Source: Candidatus Wallbacteria bacterium
GTDB lineage: Bacteria; Muiribacteriota; JAQTZZ01
Direction of reading: 5' to 3'
DNA length: 64,000 nucleotides
Assembly: GCA_028687545.1 (NCBI GenBank)
Contig: JAQTZZ010000004.1
Coordinates: 95,979-159,978, forward strand
A program made the position numbers and the translations under genes. Shown piece by piece: positions 49,984 through 60,803 of this stretch. Under the pieces are notes generated by a model. It worked only from the letters and a program-made list of their open reading frames with translations. It was not told the origin of the DNA and did no database searches. The first letter of the stretch is position 1, and the number at the start of each line of letters is the position of its first letter.

Positions 49984-52743
49984 ATGGATTACGGCGATAC
50001 ATTGAATCTTCCCAAGACCGATTTTCCCATGAAAGCGAGCCTTCCTGAACGCGAACCTGAGATTCTGAAATACTGGAGCGAGATAAAACTTTATGAGAAG
50101 GTCATGTCCAGAAACCGCCTGAATCCCAAGTTCATTTTCCACGACGGACCTCCTTATGCCAACGGACACATCCATATCGGAACTGCCTTGAACAAGATAC
50201 TTAAGGACATAGTAGTCAAGTACAAAAGCCTGCGTGGCTTCCATGTGCCGTATACACCCGGCTGGGATACCCACGGCCTCCCGATAGAACTCAAGGCCAT
50301 GGAACAGCTCAAGGGAGAAACTGATCCTCTGAAGATCAGGAAAACATGCAGAGAGTATGCCTCTAAATTCCAGAAAATCCAGCAGGAGCAGTTTGTCAGG
50401 CTGGGTACGCTTGCCGACTATGCGAATCCATATCTCACTTTCCTGCCTGAATACGAAGCAAAGGAACTTGAAGTATTCCTAAGGCTGGTTGAACGTGGCT
50501 TTGTTTACAAAAACCGCAAGCCGATACACTGGTGTCCCCATTGCGTCACTGCGCTCGCCGAAGCAGAGATTGAATATGAAGACCACAAATCCCCCTCGAT
50601 TTTCGTGCGATTCAAGCTGAAAGACAGCTTCCGTGACCTGCCGGCTGAAACCTACTTCGTGATCTGGACCACTACGCCCTGGACACTTCCAGGTAATGTG
50701 GCGATCTGCCTGCATCCGGACTTCGACTATGTTTCTTTTGCCTATGAAGGCGCTGTCTACATAGTAGCTGAAGGACTTTACAGCTCATTCCTGGCGGGAG
50801 TGAACTTTGAACCAGGGAAAGCACAGATCACGGGTAAATACAAAGGCAGGGACCTGGAAGGGCTGAAAGCAGCCCATCCATTTATTGAACGTGAATCCCT
50901 CGTGATCCTCGGGGGGCATGTGACCCTGGAGACAGGTACCGGATGTGTGCACACGGCACCCGGCCATGGATCTGAAGATTATAGCGTTGGGCAGAAATAC
51001 AATCTGGAAATTATTTCTCCGGTGGATGAACGCGGCAGGTTTGACGACGGTTTTCCTTCTCTGAAAGGGAAGCATGTCGAAGCCGCCAATCCGGATGTTG
51101 TAAAGATCCTGGCAGAAAAATCGGCATTGCTTGGATCTGCTGAAATTGTCCATCAATACCCACACTGCTGGCGCTGCAAGAAGCCTGTGATTTTCCGTGC
51201 CACCCCGCAATGGTTCATCCGCGTGGAAGAAGGAAACCTCAGGAATGATGCTTCGAAGGCCTGCGAAACAGTGCGCTGGATCCCGGAAATAGGGTATACC
51301 CGCATCACTTCAATGATCGCCAATCGTCCGGACTGGTGCATTTCCAGGCAGCGTGTCTGGGGAGTGCCGATCCCGGCTGTATATTGCGAGTCCTGCGAAG
51401 AGGCCATCCTGGACCCGGGAATCATCGGCAATGTGATCGCCAGGGTAAAAAAAGATGGCTGCGACTGCTGGTGGACCGAATCTGCTGAAAGCTTCATCCC
51501 CAAAGGATTCAAATGCCCGAAATGCGGTGGAATCAAGTTCCGCAAGGAGCGGGACATCCTGGACGTCTGGTTTGATTCGGGAACTTCTCACTGGGCGGTG
51601 CTCAACCAGTGGCCGGACCTGTCCTGGCCTTCAGATCTCTATCTGGAAGGTTCAGACCAGCACAGGGGCTGGTTCCAGACTTCGCTGCTGACTTCGATGG
51701 CGGCCTTTGACAAACCGCCTTACAGGAATGTGCTTACCCATGGTTTTGTAGTGGACGGGGATGGCAGGAAGATGTCCAAGTCGCTGGGGAATGTGATTGC
51801 CCCCGAAGAAATGATAAAGCAATATGGAGCAGATGTGCTCAGACTCTGGGTGGCTTCCAGTGACTATCAGGAAGACATCCGGATCTCCAAGCAGATCATG
51901 GCTCAGATGGCTGACTCCTATCGGAAGATCCGCAATACCGTGCGATTTCTGCTCGCCAATCTTTACGACAAAGCAGCTAACCGCTATTTTGACCGCTCGG
52001 ATGCAGTCCCTCTGGATGAAAGGGAGGAACTGGACCGTTACATCATGTATAGATTGAAGGATCTGACTGAGAAAGTGACTGCCTGCTATGAATCCTATGA
52101 GTTCTACAAGATCCTGCAGCTTCTCAATAATTTCTGCGCCCTGGACCTGAGTTCGTTCTATCTGGACATCATCAAGGACAGACTTTACACTTCTAAGACC
52201 GATTCCAGGAAAAGGCGCAGCGCGCAGTCATCTATCTACGAGCTTTTAATGACCCTGAATACGATCATCGCGCCGCTCCTTTCCTTTACAGCTGAGGAAA
52301 TCTGGCGGCACATCCCGGGCGAAAAAACAGAAAGCGTCTATCTTTCGAACTGGCCTCTACTGGATTTTCAGGTGGATACCGGTTTGAAAGCCAGATTCGA
52401 TCTGCTGTCGTCCCTGAAAATATCCGCTGCCGTAGCTCTGGAAGCCGCCCGTACTGAAAAACTGATCGGACATTCACTGGACGCCGAAATCCTGATCTAT
52501 TCGGAAGAACACAAAGCCCTGCTTGAACGCAATCTGGACTGCCTCAGAGAAATCCTGATCGTATCTCAAGTTTCGCTCAGGACAGAACCAGGGACTGAAG
52601 AAAAGGCGATCTGGGACGAGGGCAGGAAAAATCAGTTTCTGGTGAGAAAAGCTCCAGGCGACAAGTGCCCACGCTGCTGGCAGTATAAACAGCTGAACGG
52701 AAAAGAGATCTGCCCCAGATGCCTCGGTGAACTTGGTGCATGA
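49984..52743 (+). CDS. ileS: Isoleucyl-tRNA synthetase
   Basis: 919-aa class I synthetase. The HIGH motif is in PYANGHIHIGTALNKILKD, the editing domain spans about 190-390 (WTTTPWTLPGN, CVHTAPGHGSEDY), the KMSKS loop is GRKMSKSLGNV, and a C-terminal zinc ribbon is CPRCW and CPRC. GAGGAGG precedes the ATG. No T-box is seen in the 89-nt leader. It overlaps lspA by 4 nt, the ileS-lspA order found in many bacteria. Confidence 0.97.
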   Translation: MDYGDTLNLPKTDFPMKASLPEREPEILKYWSEIKLYEKVMSRNRLNPKFIFHDGPPYANGHIHIGTALNKILKDIVVKYKSLRGFHVPYTPGWDTHGLPIELKAMEQLKGETDPLKIRKTCREYASKFQKIQQEQFVRLGTLADYANPYLTFLPEYEAKELEVFLRLVERGFVYKNRKPIHWCPHCVTALAEAEIEYEDHKSPSIFVRFKLKDSFRDLPAETYFVIWTTTPWTLPGNVAICLHPDFDYVSFAYEGAVYIVAEGLYSSFLAGVNFEPGKAQITGKYKGRDLEGLKAAHPFIERESLVILGGHVTLETGTGCVHTAPGHGSEDYSVGQKYNLEIISPVDERGRFDDGFPSLKGKHVEAANPDVVKILAEKSALLGSAEIVHQYPHCWRCKKPVIFRATPQWFIRVEEGNLRNDASKACETVRWIPEIGYTRITSMIANRPDWCISRQRVWGVPIPAVYCESCEEAILDPGIIGNVIARVKKDGCDCWWTESAESFIPKGFKCPKCGGIKFRKERDILDVWFDSGTSHWAVLNQWPDLSWPSDLYLEGSDQHRGWFQTSLLTSMAAFDKPPYRNVLTHGFVVDGDGRKMSKSLGNVIAPEEMIKQYGADVLRLWVASSDYQEDIRISKQIMAQMADSYRKIRNTVRFLLANLYDKAANRYFDRSDAVPLDEREELDRYIMYRLKDLTEKVTACYESYEFYKILQLLNNFCALDLSSFYLDIIKDRLYTSKTDSRKRRSAQSSIYELLMTLNTIIAPLLSFTAEEIWRHIPGEKTESVYLSNWPLLDFQVDTGLKARFDLLSSLKISAAVALEAARTEKLIGHSLDAEILIYSEEHKALLERNLDCLREILIVSQVSLRTEPGTEEKAIWDEGRKNQFLVRKAPGDKCPRCWQYKQLNGKEICPRCLGELGA

Positions 52744-53312
52744 AACGGGTGCTGCTGTATATTCTGCTCGGACTGGTCGTAATTATCGGTTTAGTCTCAG
52801 TCTGGCCTTTTTTTGTACTCAGGAGATCAGTCAGGATAGTTCGCCGGGGATTTATATCTTATCTTCCTGCCCTCCTGCTTTTTGCAGGGGACTGGTACAC
52901 TAAGCGGATCGCCACTGACCAGCTCTGCGGGCTTCTCCCGAAGCCATTGCTGGGCAGCCTGCTCGGACTGGAATATACCAAGAATTTCGGCGCCGCATTC
53001 GGGATTTTCCAGCGCCAGCAATGGCTGTTCATCGCCGTGGCGCTGAGCGCCATCATCATCCTCTTCATCCTCAGTTGCGACTGCAGTCATAAACCTGCCT
53101 ACCTGAAGTTAGCCTATGGCTGTTTACTTGGAGGAGCGCTTGGAAATCTGGCTGATCGCCTGTCATGGGGCTATGTGATTGATTTTATCCATCTCAGGGG
53201 ATTTCCGATCTTCAACCTGGCAGATCTGTCCATTGACATTGGACTTGTGCTCATTTTCTGGTATATCCTGAGAGAGAAAAAAGAGGTGAAGTTTGCATCA
53301 GATCCTGTTTAA
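52740..53312 (+). CDS. lspA: Lipoprotein signal peptidase (signal peptidase II)
   Basis: 190 aa. Aspartyl protease of the inner membrane that removes signal peptides from diacylated prolipoproteins. Catalytic aspartates are in GNLADRLSWGYVIDFI and FNLADLSID. At 190 aa it is about 30 residues longer than usual because of an extra N-terminal helix (MKRVLLYILLGLVVIIGLVSVWPF). ATGA overlap with ileS and 20-nt overlap with lgt. Confidence 0.94.
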   Translation: MKRVLLYILLGLVVIIGLVSVWPFFVLRRSVRIVRRGFISYLPALLLFAGDWYTKRIATDQLCGLLPKPLLGSLLGLEYTKNFGAAFGIFQRQQWLFIAVALSAIIILFILSCDCSHKPAYLKLAYGCLLGGALGNLADRLSWGYVIDFIHLRGFPIFNLADLSIDIGLVLIFWYILREKKEVKFASDPV

Positions 53313-54054
53313 ACTGGGACCGATCACCCTGTATTCCTATGGCCTGATGATTGCCCTGGCATTTCTGGCCGGGATCTATCTCAGTAGGCGCATCTTCGTG
53401 CGCATGAACAAGACTGTGGACCTGGTTTACGATCTGGCACTGGTGATCATTGTCAGTTCGATCCTGGGAGCCAGGATTTTCTATGTATTGAACAGCGGGA
53501 GCTATTTTCTGGACAATCCTCTGGAAATTTTCAAAATTTACAAAGGCGGACTGGTCTTTTACGGCGGTTTCATCGGAGGTCTGATCGGAGGATATTGTTT
53601 TGCGCGGCTCAGGCATTACGATTTTTTCGAGCTTGCCGACGCGGTGGTCCCGGTGGTGGCACTTGGCCAGTCCATCGGCCGGATCGGCTGTTTCCTGAAC
53701 GGCTGTTGCTATGGTCAGGTATCTGATACTTACGGGATCGTTTTTCCTGAGCTGCGGGACGGGCTTCTTCGCCTGCCGACTCAGATTTTTGAAAGCGCCG
53801 GGGATCTTCTGATCTTCGTGATTCTGTACCGGATGCTCTGGAAACGCCGCTTCCACGGCGAAAACTTCAGCCTTTATCTGATCCTGTACGGCATACTCAG
53901 ATTCATGATCGAATTTCTGCGCGGTGATCCGAGGGGAAGCGTTTATTTCGGCTGTCTGTCCGTCGGCCAGCTGCTCAGCCTGGTCGGAGTGCTGACTGGA
54001 ATGACGATTTATCTGTTGGGATTCCGGAGCAGGCAGACCGGCCGGAAAGGATGA
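53293..54054 (+). CDS. lgt: Prolipoprotein diacylglyceryl transferase
   Basis: 253 aa, seven membrane helices. Adds diacylglycerol to the lipobox Cys before LspA cuts. Seen: LGPITLYSYGLMIALAF, GLVFYGGFIGGLIGG and the signature GRIGCFLNGCCYG. It starts at TTG 53293 with AGAGGTG; this start matches the family N-terminus exactly. It works on the lipoproteins found elsewhere in this window. Confidence 0.95.
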   Translation: MHQILFKLGPITLYSYGLMIALAFLAGIYLSRRIFVRMNKTVDLVYDLALVIIVSSILGARIFYVLNSGSYFLDNPLEIFKIYKGGLVFYGGFIGGLIGGYCFARLRHYDFFELADAVVPVVALGQSIGRIGCFLNGCCYGQVSDTYGIVFPELRDGLLRLPTQIFESAGDLLIFVILYRMLWKRRFHGENFSLYLILYGILRFMIEFLRGDPRGSVYFGCLSVGQLLSLVGVLTGMTIYLLGFRSRQTGRKG

Positions 54055-54055
54055 G

Positions 54056-55318
54056 ATGAGATCACTGATAGGACGGATTCTGATTTGCCAGACACTTTAC
54101 ACCCTGCTGCTTTATTTTTTCATTGTTCATCCCCCGCTCAACATCTCCAAGCGCATCTGGCTGAGAAGCCTTCCCGACAAAGTGAAAAAAGTCCAGCAGT
54201 TCGTGCAGAGCCGCAGGCTTTTCAGACCTGGTTTTCAAAATATGCCACCCTCGGCACTTTCCCAGTTTGATCAGCTTTTTCTGATAACCGACAGTGAAGA
54301 AGCGATGACTGATCTTTTGAATCGGGATACTGCTGAAAAGCTGGCACTTACTGCTGGAGTCAGGAAAATACTGGAAAAGAACAAGGATAAGCTGGAAAAA
54401 CGCAAGGAATTCTTCGATTTCGACAAAAGCGGAACCGATGTTAGGCTGCATTATTTCAGGATGTTCGGAAAAGACCGCAACATTTTTTATTACAACACAG
54501 TGATTCCGCAGGGAGAACTGGACCTGATCAAGCCATATTTCACCTACGTGTTTCTGATCTATTTCATGCTGAGCGCTGTGACCCTGGTTCTGCTGATCAG
54601 CATGGAGACCGAGAAAGGCATCGAGCGGCGGCATGAAAAGGAGCTTGAGTACAATGAACGGATCAAGGAATGGCAGCTTTTGTCAGCCGGAGTGGCACAT
54701 GAGATCAAGAATCCGCTCAGCTCAATTTCCATGTTTGCAGAGCTCCTGTCGCGGAAAGTGGAGAATCGAGAGCCTGAGGCTGAATATCTGGGATATATAT
54801 TCAAGGAAGTAAAGCGTTTAAATGCAATAGTCAGCAATTTTTTGAGTTTTTCCAGACCGCCCCAGCTGACCCCTGAAAAACAGGATCTGAACAGGCTGCT
54901 CAGGGAAGCGGTCGCTGAATTCGGAAAATCTTATGAGAAGATCGAATTTAATTTTCAGGCCTCAGCCATTGACGAATTCTACTTTGATCCGGCCAAGATC
55001 AAGCAGGTGATTTTGAATGTGATCAAGAATTCGGTGGAGGCCATCATGGAGAAGAGCATTGATGGAAAAATCCTGATCCGGACCGAAGTGGCAGGGAAGC
55101 AGGTGAAGGTTGTGTTCGAGGACTCAGGGCCTGGGATCAGAGAATCACAGGACAGAGTACTGCAGCCATTCTTTACCACTAAATCCCAGGGTTCAGGGTT
55201 GGGATTGTCGATTTCCTATCAGATCATGAAATCACATCTGGGTGACCTAGCGATCAGCAATCTGGAGAACAACGGCTGCAGGGTGGAACTTACCCTCCCA
55301 TATCAGAGGTTTGTATGA
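54056..55318 (+). CDS. NtrB-like membrane sensor histidine kinase
   Basis: 420 aa. Two membrane helices (about 5-25 and 162-182) flank an extracytoplasmic region of about 135 residues with no recognised domain. The phospho-acceptor is H215 in SAGVAHEIKNPLSSIS, then the ATPase boxes (VILNVIKNSVEAI, FEDSGPGI, TKSQGSGLGLSI). The ATG follows lgt by 1 nt with AAGGA upstream, and it overlaps the response regulator (ATGA), so they form a pair. Confidence 0.93.
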   Translation: MRSLIGRILICQTLYTLLLYFFIVHPPLNISKRIWLRSLPDKVKKVQQFVQSRRLFRPGFQNMPPSALSQFDQLFLITDSEEAMTDLLNRDTAEKLALTAGVRKILEKNKDKLEKRKEFFDFDKSGTDVRLHYFRMFGKDRNIFYYNTVIPQGELDLIKPYFTYVFLIYFMLSAVTLVLLISMETEKGIERRHEKELEYNERIKEWQLLSAGVAHEIKNPLSSISMFAELLSRKVENREPEAEYLGYIFKEVKRLNAIVSNFLSFSRPPQLTPEKQDLNRLLREAVAEFGKSYEKIEFNFQASAIDEFYFDPAKIKQVILNVIKNSVEAIMEKSIDGKILIRTEVAGKQVKVVFEDSGPGIRESQDRVLQPFFTTKSQGSGLGLSISYQIMKSHLGDLAISNLENNGCRVELTLPYQRFV

Positions 55319-56643
55319 GCGAATACCGGATTCTGATCGTGGATGACGAAGAGAATCTGCGGAGAGCCATCCGCTACGGCTTGTCAGGCAGGCGATTTTC
55401 TGTGCTGGAGGCTGCGAGCGGACGCCAGGCTTTGGAGGTTCTGGAAAAGGAACAGGTGGATCTGATTGTTTCGGACCTGAAAATGCCCGAAATGGACGGA
55501 CTGAGCCTGTTGTCGGCCTGCCATGAAAAACATTTCCAGATCCCGTTCATAATCCTGACTGCGTTTGGTACTGTCGAGACAGCCGTGGAAGCGATGCGCA
55601 GCGGGGCGATTGATTTCCTGATCAAACCTTTTCCACTCACCGAACTGGAACAGAAAATCAGTGGGGTACTGATGGCTCAGTCCGGTGCTTTAAAAGTGAA
55701 TCCTGCCATAGAGGATTTCATCGGAGAAAGCCTGGAAACAAAGACCCTGCTTTCTCTGTGCGGAAAATTTGCCAGGGCACCCAGTCCGGTGCTGTTGACA
55801 GGCGAATCCGGTACAGGTAAGGAAATCACGGCGAAGCTGATTCATAAACTGTCCGGCCGGACCGGTAAATTCCTGGCCGTCAACTGCGGAGCCCTGCCTG
55901 AAAATCTGCTGGAGTCTGAACTGTTCGGCTTCCGCAAAGGTGCTTTTACCGGCGCAATGCGGGATCATCAGGGTTTTTTCGTGGAAGCTGAAGATGGAAC
56001 TCTGCTTCTGGACGAGATCGGGGAGATATCTCCCAGGATGCAGGTGGCGTTGCTGAGAGTGATTCAGGAGCATGAATTCCATCCACTGGGATCCGCTAAA
56101 AACCTCAAGTCCAATGCCAGGGTGATCACTTCCACCAACAGGAATCTGGAACAGATGACGAAAGAAGGCCGCTTCAGGGAAGATCTTTATTACAGGCTGA
56201 AAGTTTTGGAAATCGTGATCCCTCCGTTGCGCAAACGAAGAAGCGATGTGATGCCCCTGGCCGAGTATTTCCTGAATTCATTCTCAGTCAACTCCGGGAA
56301 AAATGTCCGGAAATTTTCCGATTCAGCTTTGTCGGCATTACAGACATATTCTTTCCCTGGAAATGTTCGTGAATTGAAAAACATGGTGGAGCGGGCGGTC
56401 TGGCTCTGCGAGGAGGGCGAGATCGGATTGCAGGACCTGGGGCTTTCCGGAACCGAGGGCAGGCTTGAAGACGACAATCGGCTTGAATTCAAAGACCGTG
56501 TCGAGAGTTACGAGCGTAACCTGATCAGGGATGCAATCGTAAAATTCGGCAACAACAAGACCCAGCTTTCGGAAAAGCTTGGCTTGAATCGGACAGCCCT
56601 GTTGTATAAACTGAAAAAATACGGACTGCTCCAGGAGGATTGA
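55315..56643 (+). CDS. NtrC-family sigma-54-dependent response regulator
   Basis: 442 aa. Receiver domain with phospho-site D54 (LIVSDLKMPEMDG); AAA+ domain with Walker A GESGTGKE and the sigma-54 contact loop GAFTGA, then DEIGEISPRMQ; C-terminal Fis-type helix-turn-helix (NNKTQLSEKLGLNRTALLYKLK). It activates sigma-54 promoters when phosphorylated by the kinase above. Targets are unknown; none of the promoters I see in the window is of the -24/-12 type. Confidence 0.96.
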   Translation: MSEYRILIVDDEENLRRAIRYGLSGRRFSVLEAASGRQALEVLEKEQVDLIVSDLKMPEMDGLSLLSACHEKHFQIPFIILTAFGTVETAVEAMRSGAIDFLIKPFPLTELEQKISGVLMAQSGALKVNPAIEDFIGESLETKTLLSLCGKFARAPSPVLLTGESGTGKEITAKLIHKLSGRTGKFLAVNCGALPENLLESELFGFRKGAFTGAMRDHQGFFVEAEDGTLLLDEIGEISPRMQVALLRVIQEHEFHPLGSAKNLKSNARVITSTNRNLEQMTKEGRFREDLYYRLKVLEIVIPPLRKRRSDVMPLAEYFLNSFSVNSGKNVRKFSDSALSALQTYSFPGNVRELKNMVERAVWLCEEGEIGLQDLGLSGTEGRLEDDNRLEFKDRVESYERNLIRDAIVKFGNNKTQLSEKLGLNRTALLYKLKKYGLLQED

Positions 56644-57920
56644 TGTTGCAACCGATTCTGATTTACAATCTTTTTCCCAGACTGCTCGGTTATATTGAAA
56701 ACTGGTCCGCTCACTCCAAACGAGCCGCGGAAATGGGATTCAATGTCATTTACGTAAATCCGATCCAGTACGCCGGGTTATCAGGCAGCCTCTATGCCAT
56801 CAAGGAATATTACCAGTACAACCCGCTGTTTTTCCGCACTGCTGATGTCAGATCCCAGGAGGCTGAATTGAGGGCGTTTTTAAAGCAATGCCATGATCAG
56901 GGAGTGAGGGTACTCATCGATCTGGTGATCAACCATACCTCGATCGACAGTCCTCTGACAGTCGAGCACCCGGACTGGTACCATCACGAAAAGGACGGGA
57001 GCATTACCCATCCCGGTGCATACAAGGAAAAAGTAAAAATCGTGGAATGGGGGGATCTGGCCGAACTTGACAACCTCCATTCCCCTGACCGTAAGCACCT
57101 GTGGGAATACTGGCGCGATTTCGTGCTGCACCTTCTTAAACTCGGATTCGACGGCTTCCGCTGCGATGCTGCTTATCAGGTACCTTCCGGTCTCTGGGAA
57201 TACCTGATCTCAGCCGCGAAATCCGAGAAACAGGATCTGATCTTCGTGGCAGAGACTCTCGGCTGCACCCCTGTCGAGGCGGCAAAGACAGCCCGGGCGG
57301 GGTTTGACTATATTTTCAACAGCTCCAAGTACTGGGATTTTGTGGAACCATGGTGCCTTGTGCAATACAACCGCTTCCGCAAATTCACGAGCACGATCAG
57401 CTTTCCGGAAAGCCATGATACTCCCAGGCTGTATCGTGAACTGTCGGGGAATGTGCAGGAGATCAAAAAAAAGTACCTCTTTGCCGCCACGTACAGCAGC
57501 GGATTGATGGTGCCGATCGGATTTGAATATGGTTTCAAGAATCAGCTGGATGTTGTTTCCACTACTCCATTCAACTGGGAAACCATGAATTTTGATTTTA
57601 CCGGTTACATCCATTCGGTGAATTCACTCAAGCTTAAGTATCCCATCTTTCATCACGATTCCGAGCTGGTGGAAATCAAGAGCGAAGATCCTCAAGTTTA
57701 CTGCTTTATGAAGCATTTCAAGAAGCAGCACGCCCTGATCGCGATCAATAAGAATCCGAACAATCATTCCAGGTTTTACATGCGCAATCTGTATGAAATC
57801 ATGGATGCCAGGATTATCCAGGATGTTTCTCCTGAATGGGGCGGAGAACCGGTGCCGCCTGATTACGACTATTACCTGCGTCCGTCACAGGTCAAGGTGC
57901 TGGTGACTGAATCAAGATAA
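56643..57920 (+). CDS. GH13-family alpha-glucan-active enzyme (GlgE-like catalytic barrel)
   Basis: 425 aa, cytosolic, no signal peptide. The (beta/alpha)8 barrel has the three GH13 catalytic residues: D175 (GFRCDAAYQ), E204 (FVAETLG) and D259 (PESHDTPRL), plus DLVINHTS. The opening [19 protein letters not shown] recalls GlgE (maltosyltransferase), but at 425 aa it lacks the extra N- and C-domains of GlgE. So an amylase- or phosphorylase-like activity is also possible. The ATG with AGGAGG overlaps the response-regulator stop. Confidence 0.8.
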   Translation: MLQPILIYNLFPRLLGYIENWSAHSKRAAEMGFNVIYVNPIQYAGLSGSLYAIKEYYQYNPLFFRTADVRSQEAELRAFLKQCHDQGVRVLIDLVINHTSIDSPLTVEHPDWYHHEKDGSITHPGAYKEKVKIVEWGDLAELDNLHSPDRKHLWEYWRDFVLHLLKLGFDGFRCDAAYQVPSGLWEYLISAAKSEKQDLIFVAETLGCTPVEAAKTARAGFDYIFNSSKYWDFVEPWCLVQYNRFRKFTSTISFPESHDTPRLYRELSGNVQEIKKKYLFAATYSSGLMVPIGFEYGFKNQLDVVSTTPFNWETMNFDFTGYIHSVNSLKLKYPIFHHDSELVEIKSEDPQVYCFMKHFKKQHALIAINKNPNNHSRFYMRNLYEIMDARIIQDVSPEWGGEPVPPDYDYYLRPSQVKVLVTESR

Positions 57921-57926
57921 ATATGC

Positions 57927-57952
57927 AGGGGCAGACCCTTGTGTCTGTCCTT
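57927..57952 (+). repeat. Hairpin between the GH13 gene and uvrA (GGGGCAGAC palindrome)
   Basis: AGGGGCAGAC (57927-57936) pairs with GTCTGTCCTT (57943-57952) over 10 bp with two G-T wobbles and a 6-nt loop, followed by TTGTTTT. It resembles a decayed copy of the AGGGGCAGAC-type intergenic palindromes seen in other genomes and may also be a weak terminator. Confidence 0.5.
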
Positions 57953-57980
57953 GTTTTCCACGGCCGCGTCAGGAGTATTC

Positions 57981-60803
57981 ATGGATCTGCTTAAAATCAC
58001 AGGGGCGCGTGAGCACAATCTTAAGAACATCAGCCTGGAAATCCCGAAGAACAGGCTGATCGTTTTCACTGGTGTTTCTGGGTCAGGGAAATCATCCCTC
58101 GCTTTTGACACGATTTATGCGGAGGGGCAGCGGCGCTACATCGAGTCTCTCTCGGCTTATGCCAGGCAATTCTTAGGCAAGCTTGAGAAACCTGAAGTGG
58201 AATCCCTGGAAGGACTTGCTCCCGCGATTGCGATCGAGCAGAAAAAAGCCAGCAACAATCCCCGTTCCACAGTGGGAACGATCACCGAAGTCTATGATTT
58301 TCTAAGGGTCCTGTTCGCCCGGATCGGTGAACCGTATTGCCCTGACTGCAACATTCCGATCAAAGGGTATACGCTGGACGAGGTCGTGGAGCGGGTGCTG
58401 TCGCATCCTGAGGAAAAGGCAATTTTCCTGTCTCCTGTTGTGCGCGAACGCAAAGGCGAATACAGGAAACTCTTCGAAACGATTAAGCGTGACGGTTTTC
58501 TCAGGGCCAGAGTGAACGGGGAAATCATTAATCTGGAAGACGCGATCCCTGAACTGGACAAGAAGCGCAAGCATTCCATCGAGATCGTGATCGACAGGCT
58601 CAGGATCAGGGCCGATGACCGTGCCAGGATTGCAGAAGGAGTCGAACTGGCCCTTAAAAAAGGGCATGGCAATTTCATTTTGAGGCTTCCTGATAAAAGC
58701 GAAGAACTGCTGTTTTCCGAGCATCACAGCTGCCCTGAATGCGGCTTTTCCTTTCCTGAACTCAATCCACAGCTGTTTTCCTTCAATTCACCGCTCGGAA
58801 TGTGCCAGCGCTGCCATGGACTCGCTTACATCAAAAAATTCGACGTGGAGAAAGCGATCGCAGATCCCGGTCTTTCTCTGCATGACGGCGCTCTGCGTTA
58901 TTTCGGCAAGCTTAGGGACAAAAAGGATTCCTGGTACTATCGTCTGCTGTCGTCGCTGGCCGGGAAGATCGAATTTTCGATGGATACGCCATACAGGCAG
59001 CTTTCGGAAAAAGCCAGGCAGGCCATTTTTTACGGAGACCAGAAGGTGGAGATCACCTGGGGAAAGGGGAAAGAACGCACCACACTTCGTTACGAGGGCC
59101 TGGCCAATTCCATCTACAGGCTTTATCACGAGACAAGTTCCGAGGAAAATCGGGAATTCTACGACTCATTCCTGGAAGAGGAGATCTGTCCTGACTGCAG
59201 GGGAGCCAGGCTCCGCAAGGAAGCGCTGGCGATCAGGATCTGCGGGAAAAACATCCATGCTCTGACTGACCTTTCAATTGACAAGCTGCTTTCGTATTTC
59301 AGGGAGTTGAACCTGTCGGAAGAGAAAACCAGGATCGCCCAGGTGATACTCAGGGAGATTACCGGCCGGTTGTCGTTTCTGACAAATGTCGGCCTGAATT
59401 ATCTCACCCTGTCCAGGCGTGCACCGTCACTGTCGGGTGGCGAAGCCCAGCGGATCAGACTGGCCAGCCAGATCGGATCAGGCCTGACCGGAGTGATTTA
59501 TGTGCTGGACGAACCAAGCATCGGACTGCACCAGAAAGACAATAAAATGCTGCTTGACACTCTGAAGAAACTGCGTGATCTCGGCAACACTGTGATCGTG
59601 GTGGAACATGACGAAGAGACGATGCGTGAGTCGGATTTTCTAGTGGATTTCGGCCCGGGTGCCGGTGAACTGGGCGGTTATATTGTGGCTGCCGGGACAC
59701 CCGAAGATGTCATAGGTGTAGAAAAATCCGTCACAGCAAAGTATCTGAGGGGGGATCTGAAAATCGAGTCCGGATCTGGAAAAGATCTCAGTTTCAAGAG
59801 AGGTTTTCTTTCTTTTACGGGCGCAGCGGAGCACAATCTTAAGAACATCGATGTCCGCTTTCCGCTGGGAAAGATATCGGTAATCACTGGAGTTTCCGGG
59901 TCAGGCAAAAGTACTCTGCTTTACGAGATTATCTATAAAGGACTGAAACGCAAAATATCCGGCACAGGCGAAAAGCCGGGCAGATTCAAGCAAATTACCG
60001 GGAGCAGCGGCATCCAGAAGATTTTGAACATCGACCAGGACCCGATCGGACGCACACCGCGCTCCAATCCCATCATCTATACCGGCGGCTTTACAGGGAT
60101 CAGGGATATTTTTGCCTCTCTGCCTGAATCCAAAAAAAGAGGATACGGACCAGGCAGATTCAGCTTCAATGTCCGCGGCGGACGCTGTGAGGCCTGCCAG
60201 GGGGGCGGACGCAAACGGATCGAACTTCTGTTCCTGCCTGATGTCTATGTTACCTGTGAAGTCTGCAAGGGACGTCGTTTCAACAGCGAGACCCTGGCCG
60301 TATCCTTCAAAGGGAAAAACATCAGTGAAATCCTGGAAATGTCAGTGGACGAGGCCTGGGAACTTTTCCAGCCCTTCCCTAATGTAAGGCGCTATCTGGA
60401 AACGCTGCGGGAAGTGGGACTCGGTTACATAAGACTGGGTCAACCGGCAACCACCCTTTCGGGCGGTGAAGCCCAGCGCATCAAGCTGGCCCGTGAATTG
60501 ACCAAAGTTTCCCGCGGTGATACCATTTATCTGCTGGATGAGCCGACCACAGGCCTGCATTTCGCCGATGTAGACAAGCTGATTAAAGTGCTTCAGAAAC
60601 TTTCGGAAAAAGGCAACACCCTGATCATCATCGAACACAACCTGGACGTGATCAAAGTGGCCGACTACATTCTCGATCTTGGTCCTGAAGGCGGCGAGGC
60701 GGGAGGACAGGTTGTTTTCAACGGTCCGCTGCCAGGCATACTCTCGGAAAAAAAGTCCTTCACCGGGCAATTTCTGGAACGGCATTTGAGGAGAGAAAAA
60801 TGA
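57981..60803 (+). CDS. uvrA: Excinuclease ABC subunit A
   Basis: 940 aa. ATPase that finds bulky DNA damage and loads UvrB. Two ABC modules: Walker [15 protein letters not shown] and [14 protein letters not shown], signature [12 protein letters not shown] twice, [11 protein letters not shown] and [11 protein letters not shown]. Zinc modules CPECGFSF...CQRC and CEACQGGG...CEVC. The ATG at 57981 has AGGAG; readings upstream are not family-like. It overlaps the HEAT gene by 4 nt. uvrB and uvrC are outside the window. Confidence 0.97.
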   Translation: MDLLKITGAREHNLKNISLEIPKNRLIVFTGVSGSGKSSLAFDTIYAEGQRRYIESLSAYARQFLGKLEKPEVESLEGLAPAIAIEQKKASNNPRSTVGTITEVYDFLRVLFARIGEPYCPDCNIPIKGYTLDEVVERVLSHPEEKAIFLSPVVRERKGEYRKLFETIKRDGFLRARVNGEIINLEDAIPELDKKRKHSIEIVIDRLRIRADDRARIAEGVELALKKGHGNFILRLPDKSEELLFSEHHSCPECGFSFPELNPQLFSFNSPLGMCQRCHGLAYIKKFDVEKAIADPGLSLHDGALRYFGKLRDKKDSWYYRLLSSLAGKIEFSMDTPYRQLSEKARQAIFYGDQKVEITWGKGKERTTLRYEGLANSIYRLYHETSSEENREFYDSFLEEEICPDCRGARLRKEALAIRICGKNIHALTDLSIDKLLSYFRELNLSEEKTRIAQVILREITGRLSFLTNVGLNYLTLSRRAPSLSGGEAQRIRLASQIGSGLTGVIYVLDEPSIGLHQKDNKMLLDTLKKLRDLGNTVIVVEHDEETMRESDFLVDFGPGAGELGGYIVAAGTPEDVIGVEKSVTAKYLRGDLKIESGSGKDLSFKRGFLSFTGAAEHNLKNIDVRFPLGKISVITGVSGSGKSTLLYEIIYKGLKRKISGTGEKPGRFKQITGSSGIQKILNIDQDPIGRTPRSNPIIYTGGFTGIRDIFASLPESKKRGYGPGRFSFNVRGGRCEACQGGGRKRIELLFLPDVYVTCEVCKGRRFNSETLAVSFKGKNISEILEMSVDEAWELFQPFPNVRRYLETLREVGLGYIRLGQPATTLSGGEAQRIKLARELTKVSRGDTIYLLDEPTTGLHFADVDKLIKVLQKLSEKGNTLIIIEHNLDVIKVADYILDLGPEGGEAGGQVVFNGPLPGILSEKKSFTGQFLERHLRREK

